This document shows positions 29,973-39,362 of a stretch of 64,000 nucleotides of DNA, one piece after another. Positions within the stretch are counted from its first letter, which is position 1; every line of letters starts with the position of its first letter. Source of the DNA: an uncultured Prochlorococcus sp. (GTDB lineage Bacteria; Cyanobacteriota; Cyanobacteriia; PCC-6307; Cyanobiaceae); contig CACNQS010000003.1 in the NCBI GenBank assembly GCA_902622625.1, positions 22,854-86,853 on the forward strand. Direction: 5' to 3'. Below the pieces are notes generated by a model. That model saw only the letters and a list, made by a program, of their open reading frames with translations, ran no database searches and had not been told where the DNA came from. Position numbers and translations under genes: made by a program.

Positions 29973-31733
29973 ATGGCATTACTAGTAAAAAAATTTGGCG
30001 GTACTTCTGTAGGTGATATTAAAAAAATTAAAAATATTGCAAGTAACATCTGTCAAAGTAAAGAAGCAGGAAATGAAATTGTCGTGGTTGTCTCTGCAAT
30101 GGGGCACACTACAGATGATTTAAATTGTTTAGCGGAATCAATTAGTAAAAATCCTAATCGAAGAGAATTGGATATGCTTCTCTCAACCGGAGAACAAGTA
30201 ACCATGGCTCTTCTTGCAATGGCATTAAACGAATTCGGAATACCTGCAATTTCAATGACCGGTAGCCAAGTTGGAATTATTACTGAATCAATTCATGGGA
30301 AAGCGAGAATTCTGGATATTAAAACAGAAAGAATCCAAAATTATATAAATCAGGGTTTTGTAGTTGTAGTGGCTGGATTTCAAGGAACAACATTAAGCCA
30401 TACGGGTTCAATGGAAATTACAACTTTGGGTAGAGGTGGTTCAGATACTTCCGCAGTAGCTTTATCAACAGCTTTAGGAGCAGAGACGTGCGAAATTTAT
30501 ACAGACGTTCCTGGGGTTCTTACTACTGATCCAAGAATTGTTCCTAATGCAAAACTCTTAGATGAAATTAGCTGCGAGGAAATGCTTGAACTTGCAAGTG
30601 TCGGTGCTTCAGTTCTGCATCCAAGAGCAGTAGAAATTGCTCGCAATTATGGAATTAAATTGTGTGTAAAATCAAGCCAAAGTGACTCAAGTGGGACTCT
30701 CCTAGAAAGTCAAATCCAACCTCTCGCGCTAAAAAGAGGAAGCTTAGAATTAACAAAAACAGTCAATAGTCTTGAAGTATTAGAAAACCAAGCAGTGTTC
30801 AGTCTCTCAAATATTCCTGATAGGCCTGGGATAGCTGCACAAATATTTGAAAAACTTTCAGAAGCAAGTATTAGTGTAGATTTAATAATACAAGCGACAA
30901 ATGATGGAAATAAAAACGATATTACATTTACTGTTAGTGAATTAGAAGTTAAAAAGACTGCAGAACAATGTGAACTTATAACTAGTCAATTAGGAGGAGA
31001 ATATAACTTAAAAACAAACATGACTAAATTAAGTATTCAAGGAGCAGGCATTATGGGTAGACCTAGTGTTTCAGCTGATTTATTTGATACTTTATCTCAA
31101 GCGAATATAAATGTGAGGTTAATAGCTACTAGTGAAATTAAAGTCAGCTGTGTAATTGAAATCAATAATATACCAAAAGCTATTAGATTTGTTGCTGAGA
31201 AATTTAAATTATCCGATACACAAATATTTGTTAATCCAATCAATGAAAAACAAGATCAACCTGAAGTAAGAGGAATTGCACTAGATAAAAACCAAGTTCA
31301 GGTAAGCTTTAGAAAACTGCCTGATCGTCCAGGTGTGGCAGCATCGATATGTTTAGCATTAGCTGAAAATAATTTACTTATCGATACTATTGTTCAGTCT
31401 GAAAGAATTTCCTCTTTAAAAACTAAGGATATTAGTCTTACAATGAATAAACAAGATAGAGAAAAAGCTAACTTAGTTTTTGAGGCCTTAACAAAAAAAT
31501 TACCCGGATCATACATTGAAGATGGCCCTGCCATAGCAAAAGTAAGTACTGTAGGGGCGGGAATGGCATTTAAGGTTGGGACCGCTGGAAAAATATTTAG
31601 AGCATTGGCTGATCAAAATATAAATATTGAAATGATTGCAACCAGTGAAATTAGGACTTCATGTATTGTCTTAGAAAAAGATTGTGACAAAGCAGTTTAT
31701 GCAATTCATAATCATTTCGAATTAGAAAAATAA
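29973..31733 (+). CDS. lysC: aspartate kinase with tandem ACT domains
   Basis: Aspartokinase phosphorylates aspartate, the first step to lysine, threonine, methionine and diaminopimelate. The 586-residue protein has the kinase domain at about 1-245 (VKKFGGTSVGD at 5-15, LLSTGEQVTMALL at about 70-82, TLGRGGSDTSAVALS at about 151-165). Residues about 260-586 contain two ACT-domain pairs, one around LSNIPDRPGIAAQIFEKL and SIQGAGIMGRPSVSADLF, the other around FRKLPDRPGVAASICLAL and STVGAGMAFKVGTAGKIF. Four ACT domains are the cyanobacterial arrangement, giving feedback control by lysine and threonine. asd and dapA of the same pathway are about 6 kb away. Confidence 0.95.
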   Translation: MALLVKKFGGTSVGDIKKIKNIASNICQSKEAGNEIVVVVSAMGHTTDDLNCLAESISKNPNRRELDMLLSTGEQVTMALLAMALNEFGIPAISMTGSQVGIITESIHGKARILDIKTERIQNYINQGFVVVVAGFQGTTLSHTGSMEITTLGRGGSDTSAVALSTALGAETCEIYTDVPGVLTTDPRIVPNAKLLDEISCEEMLELASVGASVLHPRAVEIARNYGIKLCVKSSQSDSSGTLLESQIQPLALKRGSLELTKTVNSLEVLENQAVFSLSNIPDRPGIAAQIFEKLSEASISVDLIIQATNDGNKNDITFTVSELEVKKTAEQCELITSQLGGEYNLKTNMTKLSIQGAGIMGRPSVSADLFDTLSQANINVRLIATSEIKVSCVIEINNIPKAIRFVAEKFKLSDTQIFVNPINEKQDQPEVRGIALDKNQVQVSFRKLPDRPGVAASICLALAENNLLIDTIVQSERISSLKTKDISLTMNKQDREKANLVFEALTKKLPGSYIEDGPAIAKVSTVGAGMAFKVGTAGKIFRALADQNINIEMIATSEIRTSCIVLEKDCDKAVYAIHNHFELEK

Positions 31734-31740
31734 GTTCTTT

Positions 31741-33783
31741 TTAATTATTTCTTGCCAATTTTTGTCTTAATTTTTTGATTCTATCCCTCAAATTTGCTGC
31801 TTCTTCAAAATTCAACTCTTTTGCAGCGTCTTTCATTTTAATTTCTAACTTTTCAATTAAGTCAGGTAATTCTTCGAGCAAACATTGATTATCACTGGAA
31901 CTGAGAATTGCGTCAGTTTTGTTATTAACTATATTTATTAAATCTTTAGATAAACCACCAGAATCTAGTTTTCTGGAAAGTTCTAGAAAAGATAATATTG
32001 AATTTTCAATTTTTTTGCCTGCAGGTTTTGGAGTAATACCATTGACTTGATTATATTTTTTTTGAATAGTTCTTCTTCTTTCAGTTTCAGATATTGCTCT
32101 TTTCATTGAATCTGTTAAGTTATCTGCATAAAGCAAGGCAACACCTTCAACATGTCTGGCAGCTCTTCCTATTGTTTGAATCAATGACCTTTCTGCCCTC
32201 AGAAAACCTTCTTTATCAGCATCTAAAATAGCGACTAAGGATACTTCTGGAAGATCTAGTCCCTCTCTTAATAAATTAACTCCTACCAAAACATCATATT
32301 CGCCCATTCTAAGGTCTTGAATAATTTCAATTCTTTCAATTGAATGGATTTCGGAATGCAAATATCTAACTCTTACTTTATTTTCAGATAAAAAATCAGT
32401 TAGATCTTCAGCCATTCTCTTAGTAAGTGTTGTCACAAGGACTCTTTGATTCTTTTGAGCCCGAATTCTTATTTCAGATAACAGATCTTCTATTTGACCT
32501 TCACTAGGTCTTACATCAATTACCGGGTCTAATACCCCAGTTGGTCTTATAACTTGCTCAATAAATTCGCCATCACATTGATCTAATTCCCATTGACCGG
32601 GGGTTGCGCTTATAAATAATGTCTGTTTTGACTTTTCCCAAAACTCTTCACATTTTAAAGGTCTATTATCTGCAGCACTTGGCAATCTAAAACCATGATC
32701 TATTAAAACTTTTTTTCTAGATTGATCACCGTTGTACATCGCATGAAGTTGAGGACATGTTACATGACTCTCATCAACTACCAACAACCAATCTTTGGGA
32801 AAGTAATCTATTAAGCATTCTGGCGGTGAACCTTCTTCCCTACCTGATAAGTGACGAGCATAATTCTCAACTCCATTACAATAACCAACCTCTTTAAGCA
32901 TTTCTAAATCATATTTTGTACGTTGTTCTAGACGTTGAGCCTCTAATAATTTTCCTTCGTATGTAAATTTATCGAGTTGAGTTTTTAATTCACTTTTAAT
33001 TGCACTTATTGCACTCTCAAGTCTTTCTTTTGGAGTCACAAAATGCTTCGCTGGGTAAACGCTAACTTGTTCCAAACTTTCAAGTATTTCTCCTGTAGTA
33101 GGGTCAACATATCTAATAGCCTCGACTTCATCACCAAATAACTCAATTCTTATTAATCTATCTTCATAAGCTGGACCAATTTCTAAAACATCACCTTTAA
33201 TTCTGAATCTACCTCTAGTAATTTCAATATCATTTCTAGTATATTGATTTTCAACGAGAGACCTCAAAGAAGAACGTAGATTTATTGATTTTCCCACTTC
33301 AAATTTAACTGCAGCTTTTAAATACTCACTCGGTATACCAAGACCATAAATACAACTTATTGAGGCTACAACAATTACATCTTTTCTTTCAAATAATGAG
33401 CGTGTTGCAGAATGCCTAAGCATATCTATTTCTTCATTAATTGAAGCAGTTTTGGCTATGTAAGTATCACTTACAGGTACATAAGCTTCAGGTTGATAAT
33501 AATCGTAGTAAGAAATGAAGTACTCAACAGCATTTTTTGGAAAAAATTCCCTTAATTCATTACATAGTTGTGCAGCTAGAGTTTTGTTGTGGGCTAATAC
33601 AAGTGCTGGTCTTCCTGTTTGTTGAATTACATTCGCAATAGTAAATGTTTTACCAGTTCCAGTAGCTCCTAAAAGAGTCTGAAACTCTTTACCAGTATTT
33701 ACACCTTTAACTAATTTTTTTATAGCTTCTGGTTGATCTCCATTTGGTTCGTAAGGAGCTTGAAGCTTATAGTTGTTCATCAA
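31741..33783 (-). CDS. uvrB: excinuclease ABC subunit B
   Basis: UvrB is the helicase-like damage-verification subunit of nucleotide excision repair and loads UvrC. The 680-residue protein has Walker [10 protein letters not shown] at residues 39-47, the damage-probing beta-hairpin [12 protein letters not shown] near 92-103, helicase motifs including [10 protein letters not shown] and [20 protein letters not shown], and a C-terminal UVR/UvrC-binding motif ([20 protein letters not shown]). It is convergent with lysC 7 bp away. On its 5' side is the ycf23 pseudogene. Confidence 0.97.
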   Translation of the reverse strand: MMNNYKLQAPYEPNGDQPEAIKKLVKGVNTGKEFQTLLGATGTGKTFTIANVIQQTGRPALVLAHNKTLAAQLCNELREFFPKNAVEYFISYYDYYQPEAYVPVSDTYIAKTASINEEIDMLRHSATRSLFERKDVIVVASISCIYGLGIPSEYLKAAVKFEVGKSINLRSSLRSLVENQYTRNDIEITRGRFRIKGDVLEIGPAYEDRLIRIELFGDEVEAIRYVDPTTGEILESLEQVSVYPAKHFVTPKERLESAISAIKSELKTQLDKFTYEGKLLEAQRLEQRTKYDLEMLKEVGYCNGVENYARHLSGREEGSPPECLIDYFPKDWLLVVDESHVTCPQLHAMYNGDQSRKKVLIDHGFRLPSAADNRPLKCEEFWEKSKQTLFISATPGQWELDQCDGEFIEQVIRPTGVLDPVIDVRPSEGQIEDLLSEIRIRAQKNQRVLVTTLTKRMAEDLTDFLSENKVRVRYLHSEIHSIERIEIIQDLRMGEYDVLVGVNLLREGLDLPEVSLVAILDADKEGFLRAERSLIQTIGRAARHVEGVALLYADNLTDSMKRAISETERRRTIQKKYNQVNGITPKPAGKKIENSILSFLELSRKLDSGGLSKDLINIVNNKTDAILSSSDNQCLLEELPDLIEKLEIKMKDAAKELNFEEAANLRDRIKKLRQKLARNN

Positions 33784-33809
33784 CCTAGTAGCAAAAAGTT
33801 ATTACTATA

Positions 33810-34149
33810 CTAAGAAATTTTTTCTCCAATTATTGAATTTTTCAAAGATTCTTTTAAGCCCCTTACAACGGCAATCATCGATATTAAATCATCTAATTTA
33901 TTAACTACAGATCCAACGCCAACCGCTGAGGCTCCAGAGGATATTGCAAGTGGACAAGTTACTTGGCTTAATCCAGAGGCACTCATGATTGGTATATTCA
34001 GAGATTGTTTCTTAAATTCTTGATGAATAGCATAGGTAGCTGCAAGAGTTGGGACTGATTTTTCGAAAAAGCCTTGAATTCCTGAAGAGTAAGGATTTGC
34101 TTCTTAACTCTTCTTTGATTTTTTGTGGCAAAAGATTAATCAGACTCAT
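33810..34149 (-). pseudogene. ycf23: ycf23 (DUF561) remnant with internal deletion and frameshift
   Basis: This stretch holds two pieces of a DUF561/Ycf23 gene on the minus strand. From the ATG at 34149 about 20 codons read as a normal N-terminus (MSLINLLPQKIKEELRSK), but that frame leaves the family and stops after 45 codons. In a frame shifted by one, the C-terminal 97 codons (about 34103 down to the stop TAG at 33810-33812) are intact and match the family C-terminal half: ANPYSSGIQGFFEKSVPTLA, then IPIMSASGLSQVTCPLAISS, then GASAVGVGSVVNKLDD. The junction is near 34090-34106. Ycf23 proteins are about 240-260 residues, so roughly half, including the barrel's central part, is gone. Function of the intact family (TIM-barrel-like, conserved in cyanobacteria and red-algal plastids) is not known. 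An assembly error is possible but seems less likely. Confidence 0.8.
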
Positions 34150-34234
34150 TTACTTAATGAATTTATTACCCGATTGTGACATTGTTTTAGTAAAACAGTG
34201 CATTTTTTAAAAAATATTATCTGAGCAACACAAA

Positions 34235-35245
34235 ATGACTGATAAAAAATTAAGTCAGAAAAATTGGTCATCATGGCATCATCAGCTTCATAAGGAGATT
34301 CTTACCAAAAAAATATTAATTCCCAAAGGATCCGATATTTTAATAAGTGTTTCGGGGGGTCAAGACTCAATGGCCTTATTAACCCTAATTAATGACCTAA
34401 AAAAACTACATAATTGGTCTATTAGTGTTTGGCATGGTGATCATCAATGGCACGAAAAATCATCAATATATGCTCTTGAATTAAAAAATTATTGCGAAGA
34501 TAAAAATATTTCATTCTCTTTTGATCAAGCAAATAAAGAAAGTATTTCTTCAGAAGAAAAAGCACGAGAATGGAGATATAAAAAATTATGTGAAAGAGCC
34601 AAAACTTTATTAAATAAAAACCAACAAAAACATAATATTTATTTGTTAACTGGTCATACGAGTAGTGATAATGCAGAAACTTTTATCCTCAATTTATCTA
34701 GAGGAAGCAATTTTGCAGGTCTGAGTAATATTGAGAGTAAAAGATTAATAGAAAATCAAATTTATTTAATAAGACCAATATTAATTTTTAGTAGGGAAGA
34801 TACAAAACAATTTTGCAATGATATGAAGATCCCAGTCTGGGAAGATCCTACAAATTCAGATCTTAAATTAAAAAGAAATTTAGTAAGAAAAAAAATTATT
34901 CCTACCTTAGAAATCATCTATCCTGGTTGTTCTGAAAGGATAAATAATTTTTCCCAAAAAATGAGTAAATACAATAATGAACGTAATGATCTTAGTGAAC
35001 TAGCCTATTTATATTGTAAAAATATTAAAGGGATCGATAGGAATCTCCTAAATAGTATGTGTATTGAAGCGAGGTGCACAATTTTAAATAGATTTTTAAA
35101 AGAAATATATACAAAGCAATGTAGTTCTAAAAATCTTACAAAATTAGCAACTTCAATTTATGAAAAAAATAAAGGTCAAATTAATCTGCAAGAGTTTTTA
35201 AAAATTGTTTGGGATAAAAACTATATAAATTTTGAAAAAAGTTAA
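34235..35245 (+). CDS. tilS: tRNA(Ile)-lysidine synthase TilS
   Basis: TilS modifies C34 of tRNA-Ile(CAU) to lysidine so that it reads AUA, an essential reaction in AT-rich genomes. The 336-residue protein has the N-type ATP-pyrophosphatase motif SGGQDS at residues 40-45 after ILISV, then the Trp-His region VWHGDHQW, the TGHTSSDNAETF segment (about 146-157) and PVWEDPTNSD with its conserved Asp. The C-terminal part is short compared with the E. coli enzyme, as in other cyanobacteria. It converges on rnj with a 4-bp overlap of stop codons. Confidence 0.93.
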   Translation: MTDKKLSQKNWSSWHHQLHKEILTKKILIPKGSDILISVSGGQDSMALLTLINDLKKLHNWSISVWHGDHQWHEKSSIYALELKNYCEDKNISFSFDQANKESISSEEKAREWRYKKLCERAKTLLNKNQQKHNIYLLTGHTSSDNAETFILNLSRGSNFAGLSNIESKRLIENQIYLIRPILIFSREDTKQFCNDMKIPVWEDPTNSDLKLKRNLVRKKIIPTLEIIYPGCSERINNFSQKMSKYNNERNDLSELAYLYCKNIKGIDRNLLNSMCIEARCTILNRFLKEIYTKQCSSKNLTKLATSIYEKNKGQINLQEFLKIVWDKNYINFEKS

Positions 35246-37227
35246 GATGTTATAGCAGATCTTCTTCTTCTTGTTCTACCTTCAAATGAATTTTCTGTAG
35301 CAGTCACAGCTGATGGATTCTGTGAAACTTTTGGACTTTTTTGGGTATTTTGTGGGTTATTTGAACTATTAGAATGATTATTGTTTGATTTCTTATGGAA
35401 ATTATTATTATTTCTATTTCTATTGGAGAAATTTTGCTCTTCGGTAATCTTTGGAATGTAAGCACGAGTTCCACTTGGAGCAGGTTGAACTAAACACAAA
35501 ATAAGCGGTTCAACTTGTAATTCTCTTCTCATTCTTCTCGATAAACCATTTTCAATTTCTCTTTGTACACCAATCCAATCTACCTCAAAATTATTCGGCC
35601 CAGTTTGTCTGGATAATTGTTTCCATCTATTTTCTAAGACCCAGCTTATTTCTCGTTCTGTCCACATAGACATTTTTCTTGGCTCTGCAGTAGTAACAAC
35701 TCCTCTTAAATTAACCCTAGGAGGCGCAACCATCTTCCCATCTGTACTAATAGGAGCTAAAACAGTTACTACACCATCCCCAGCCAACTGCTGCCTTTCC
35801 TTTAATACTCGAGCATCTACTATCCCATTTCGTGAGTTATCAAGCAGTTCAACACCAGCTTTTACAGGATCACCCTTTTGAATAGAATTAGGTGTTAACT
35901 CAACTACATCTCCATTTTCAATAATTAAGATATTGTCCTTCGGAACCCCCATAGTTTGTGCACTCTTCCCATGACAAACAAGCATTCTATGTTCTCCATG
36001 AACAGGAACAAAAAACTTAGGTTTTGCGAGTGCCAACATTAACTTTTGATCTTCTTGAAAACCATGCCCAGAAACATGAATATTCTCTCCCTTTCCATAA
36101 ACAACCTTTGCTCCAAGTTTCATTAATCTATCTATTGTATTAACAACAGAAATAGTATTGCCAGGAATTGGGCTGGCTGAAAATATTACGGTATCAGTAG
36201 TCTTAAGACGAACATGTTGATGTTCACCACGAGAGATTCTGCTTAATGCTGCTAAGGGTTCTCCTTGACTACCCGTCATTAATAATAAGGTCTCCCTATC
36301 TGGTAAATCTCTAATTTGCTTGATAGGAACAAACAAATCATCTGGGCATTTCATATAACCAATATCTCTTGCCTTAGCAATAACATTTATCATCGATCTG
36401 CCTAACAAACCGACCTTTCTTCCATGTTTCATGGCCAATTCTAAGATCATTGTCACTCTATGCACAGAACTAGCAAAAGTGGTAAGGATAACTCGTTCTT
36501 TTGCCTCTGCAATATGTTTTTCTAAAGAAGGATAGATAGTCTTCTCAGAAGGACAAAAACCTGGAACTTCGGCATTAGTAGAATCACTGAACATGCATAA
36601 AACACCCTTCTCTCCGTAATGCACCATTCTTTCAATATCAAATTGCTCTCCATCTACTGGCATATGATCAAACTTAAAATCTCCCGTGAAAATAATTGTG
36701 CCAACTGGTGTTGTAACTGCTAAAGAAAAGCTATCGCAAATAGAATGGGTATTTCGGATAAATTCAACAGAAAAATGTTGCCCTACTTTTACAACATCTC
36801 TTGGATTTACTGTTTGTATAGTTGTTCTATCAGATACCCCTGCTTCCTCCATTTTTCCTCTAAGCATTGACATTGCCAGTCTTGGGCCATAAATAATGGG
36901 AATATTAAAATGCTTTAGATGATGAGAAATACCTCCAATGTGATCTTCATGCCCGTGAGTGACAATCATTCCTTTTATTCTTCTTTGATTTTCTTTTAAA
37001 AAAGTTGTATCAGGCATAACAACATTTACGCCATGCATACCATCAGATGGAAAAGCTAGGCCAGCATCAACAAGCATTAATTCATCACCATATTCAAAAA
37101 CGCAAGTGTTTTTTCCTATTTCATGTAGTCCTCCAAGAGGTATTACTCGTAGAGCTGGCGTATTACTTTTTGATCTAGATGAATCTTGAGTAGATCTAAT
37201 TACAGTTGAATTTGTACTTGATTGCAT
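35242..37227 (-). CDS. rnj: ribonuclease J
   Basis: RNase J is a beta-CASP metallo-beta-lactamase with 5'-3' exonuclease and endonuclease activities in mRNA decay and rRNA maturation. The 661-residue product has the zinc motif THGHEDHIGG near residues 88-97, FTGDFKFDH, the beta-CASP part with SDSTNAEVPG and LLMTGSQGEPLAALSRI, and VHGEHRML. After about residue 590 comes an Asn/Ser-rich low-complexity stretch and an Arg-rich tip RTRRRRSAITS. The tail is typical of cyanobacterial RNase J in which length and composition vary. It is third in the asd-dapA-rnj run. Confidence 0.95.
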   Translation of the reverse strand: MQSSTNSTVIRSTQDSSRSKSNTPALRVIPLGGLHEIGKNTCVFEYGDELMLVDAGLAFPSDGMHGVNVVMPDTTFLKENQRRIKGMIVTHGHEDHIGGISHHLKHFNIPIIYGPRLAMSMLRGKMEEAGVSDRTTIQTVNPRDVVKVGQHFSVEFIRNTHSICDSFSLAVTTPVGTIIFTGDFKFDHMPVDGEQFDIERMVHYGEKGVLCMFSDSTNAEVPGFCPSEKTIYPSLEKHIAEAKERVILTTFASSVHRVTMILELAMKHGRKVGLLGRSMINVIAKARDIGYMKCPDDLFVPIKQIRDLPDRETLLLMTGSQGEPLAALSRISRGEHQHVRLKTTDTVIFSASPIPGNTISVVNTIDRLMKLGAKVVYGKGENIHVSGHGFQEDQKLMLALAKPKFFVPVHGEHRMLVCHGKSAQTMGVPKDNILIIENGDVVELTPNSIQKGDPVKAGVELLDNSRNGIVDARVLKERQQLAGDGVVTVLAPISTDGKMVAPPRVNLRGVVTTAEPRKMSMWTEREISWVLENRWKQLSRQTGPNNFEVDWIGVQREIENGLSRRMRRELQVEPLILCLVQPAPSGTRAYIPKITEEQNFSNRNRNNNNFHKKSNNNHSNSSNNPQNTQKSPKVSQNPSAVTATENSFEGRTRRRRSAITS

Positions 37228-37304
37228 AATTTTGAAATTTATGAAGGCCTGCTTGTAATCAAATAAGGTTTATTTAAATTTAATTATCAAGTTAAATATA
37301 ATCC

Positions 37305-38210
37305 CTATTGTAGGGAATTCAGGATAAAAGATAGTTGCTTTTTCATGTCATTGGTTAAAGGTGACAAAGGACTTCTAGGGTTACCTACATCCCATCCCGA
37401 TAGCTCCAAAGCAGCCTTAATTGGAATTGGATTAGTAGTCATAAAAAGTGCTTTGAAAAGAGGCTGAAGTTTTTCATGAATAGCAAGAGCATTGGAAACC
37501 TTTCCATTTTGAAAAGAATGAATCATCTCTTTCAATTGCAATCCAACTAAATGACTTGCAACACTTACTACTCCTTCAGCACCTACAGATAACATTGGAA
37601 GCAACAATGAATCGTCGCCACTATATACAGAGAGTTGGGAGCCACAAATAGCTCTTAGTTCTGTTACTTCTTCTATTCTACCGCTTGCAGCTTTAATACT
37701 GAGAATATTTGAGAAATCCATAAGTTTCTTCACAGTATCAGGTAATAAATTGCATCCAGTCCTGCCAGGAATGTTGTAGAGCATAAGAGGCAAATCCTTT
37801 GCAGATTTAGCAATAGAACTGAAATGTTTATAAAGACCTTCTTGAGGCGGCTTATTGTAATAAGGAACAACGACCAAAGCACCGTCGGCACCAGAGTCGT
37901 AAGCTTTTTTTGTAGCTTCCACAGCTTCGCTTGTACAATTGCTACCAGTGCCAACTATTACTTTACAGCTTGCATCCAAAGATCCTTTTACCGCAACAAA
38001 TAAATCGTGCTGTTCCGCCCATGAAAGAGTCGGAGATTCTCCAGTAGTACCACACAACACAATTCCGTCGGAACCGTTCTCAAAAAGATAATTTGAAAGT
38101 TTTATAGCTAGTTCATAATCTACATCTCCATTCTCAGTGAATGGAGTAACCATTGCAGTCAATATTCTTCCAAACAGTGGATTATTAAACTCAGTTTTGT
38201 CTGTAATCAT
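37305..38210 (-). CDS. dapA: 4-hydroxy-tetrahydrodipicolinate synthase
   Basis: DapA condenses pyruvate and aspartate semialdehyde in the lysine/diaminopimelate branch. The 301-residue TIM barrel has the segment [10 protein letters not shown] (about 54-63), the Tyr-containing [13 protein letters not shown] (about 141-153) and the Schiff-base Lys in [10 protein letters not shown] near residue 171. Length is standard. It overlaps the end of asd by 4 bp and precedes rnj by 77 bp, so asd-dapA is a coupled pair of consecutive pathway steps. Confidence 0.97.
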   Translation of the reverse strand: MITDKTEFNNPLFGRILTAMVTPFTENGDVDYELAIKLSNYLFENGSDGIVLCGTTGESPTLSWAEQHDLFVAVKGSLDASCKVIVGTGSNCTSEAVEATKKAYDSGADGALVVVPYYNKPPQEGLYKHFSSIAKSAKDLPLMLYNIPGRTGCNLLPDTVKKLMDFSNILSIKAASGRIEEVTELRAICGSQLSVYSGDDSLLLPMLSVGAEGVVSVASHLVGLQLKEMIHSFQNGKVSNALAIHEKLQPLFKALFMTTNPIPIKAALELSGWDVGNPRSPLSPLTNDMKKQLSFILNSLQ

Positions 38211-39238
38211 TTTTTTGGAATTAATAACTCAGCTATTTGAACAGCATTCAGAGCTGCTCCTTTTCTTATTTGATCTCCACATAACCATAATTCTAATCCA
38301 TGAGGCTGACTTATATCAGTTCTTAACCTGCCAACAGCAACATTATCCTTTCCCATAACGTCATTTGGCATAGGAAATCTATTATTTTTGTAATCCTCAA
38401 TAACTTCAATTCCAGAAGATTTTTTTAATTCTTCAAGAGCATCTTTAAGCTCAACTACATCGGCAAATTCAATATTGATCGATTCAGAATGTGCTCTCAG
38501 TACTGGAACTCGAACACATGTAGCAGAGAGCTTTAAATCAGCAATATTTAATATTTTCTTTGTCTCATTAACCATTTTCATCTCTTCTTCACAGTAATTA
38601 TTTGAAAGCATAGGGGAATTATGTAAAAACAAATTAAAAGCAAGAGAGTATGGCAAAACTTCACTTTTTTGAGGATTTCCTTGAAGATATTGTTCAGTTA
38701 AAAGTTTTAGTTCCTCCATGGCCAGTTGGCCTGCACCACTGACAGATTGATATGTCGAGACAATAACTCTTTGAATAGTCGAAAGTTTGTTTAATGGAGC
38801 TAAAACTAATGTCAACAAAATGGTAGTGCAGTTTGGATTCGCTATTACCCCATCATGATTAAGTACCTCACTAGCATTAACTTCAGGGACTATAAGAGGA
38901 ACGTTCTTATCTAATCTAAAAGCACTTGAATTATCTATCAGTAAAGCATTTTGATCAATAATGGTAGACAACCATTTTTTTGAAATACTTCCCCCAGCTG
39001 AAGCCAAAACTAAATCAAGATTCTTAAATTCTTCCTTAGTTGTTTTTTTTGTAACTAATTCTTCATCTTTCCAAATAATTTTTTTTCCTTCTGATCGCTC
39101 TGATGAAAGCAAGACCAATTCTGATATTGGGAAATCACGTTGTTCAAGAATTTTTAGCAATTCAGATCCCACAGCACCTGAAGAACCTAAAACAGCAACT
39201 TTTAATGGCCTATTAGGCAAATACGGAGATTGTCTCAC
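38207..39238 (-). CDS. asd: aspartate-semialdehyde dehydrogenase
   Basis: Asd reduces aspartyl phosphate to aspartate semialdehyde with NADPH. The 343-residue protein has the NADP motif [13 protein letters not shown] (about 16-28), the catalytic Cys at C137 in [23 protein letters not shown] and the His-containing [17 protein letters not shown] (about 240-256). Length is typical. It leads the asd-dapA-rnj run and is divergent from tig over 124 bp. Confidence 0.96.
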   Translation of the reverse strand: MRQSPYLPNRPLKVAVLGSSGAVGSELLKILEQRDFPISELVLLSSERSEGKKIIWKDEELVTKKTTKEEFKNLDLVLASAGGSISKKWLSTIIDQNALLIDNSSAFRLDKNVPLIVPEVNASEVLNHDGVIANPNCTTILLTLVLAPLNKLSTIQRVIVSTYQSVSGAGQLAMEELKLLTEQYLQGNPQKSEVLPYSLAFNLFLHNSPMLSNNYCEEEMKMVNETKKILNIADLKLSATCVRVPVLRAHSESINIEFADVVELKDALEELKKSSGIEVIEDYKNNRFPMPNDVMGKDNVAVGRLRTDISQPHGLELWLCGDQIRKGAALNAVQIAELLIPKK

Positions 39239-39362
39239 ACTTTAAAATGATTTTTATAAATAGATTGACTATTTTTTTTACTTTATCAAAAAAATAACTT
39301 TCAAGGAAATCACATAATGTGAAATAATTAAGATTCGGCTCATAGTAATAACTTAGAAAAAC

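Noticed and set aside
33813-34100. Considered the C-terminal DUF561 stretch as a functional short gene
   Set aside because: The frame has a stop (TAA) just before the preserved region and its first in-frame ATG falls deep inside the conserved domain (near PIMSASG), so a stable product is unlikely.
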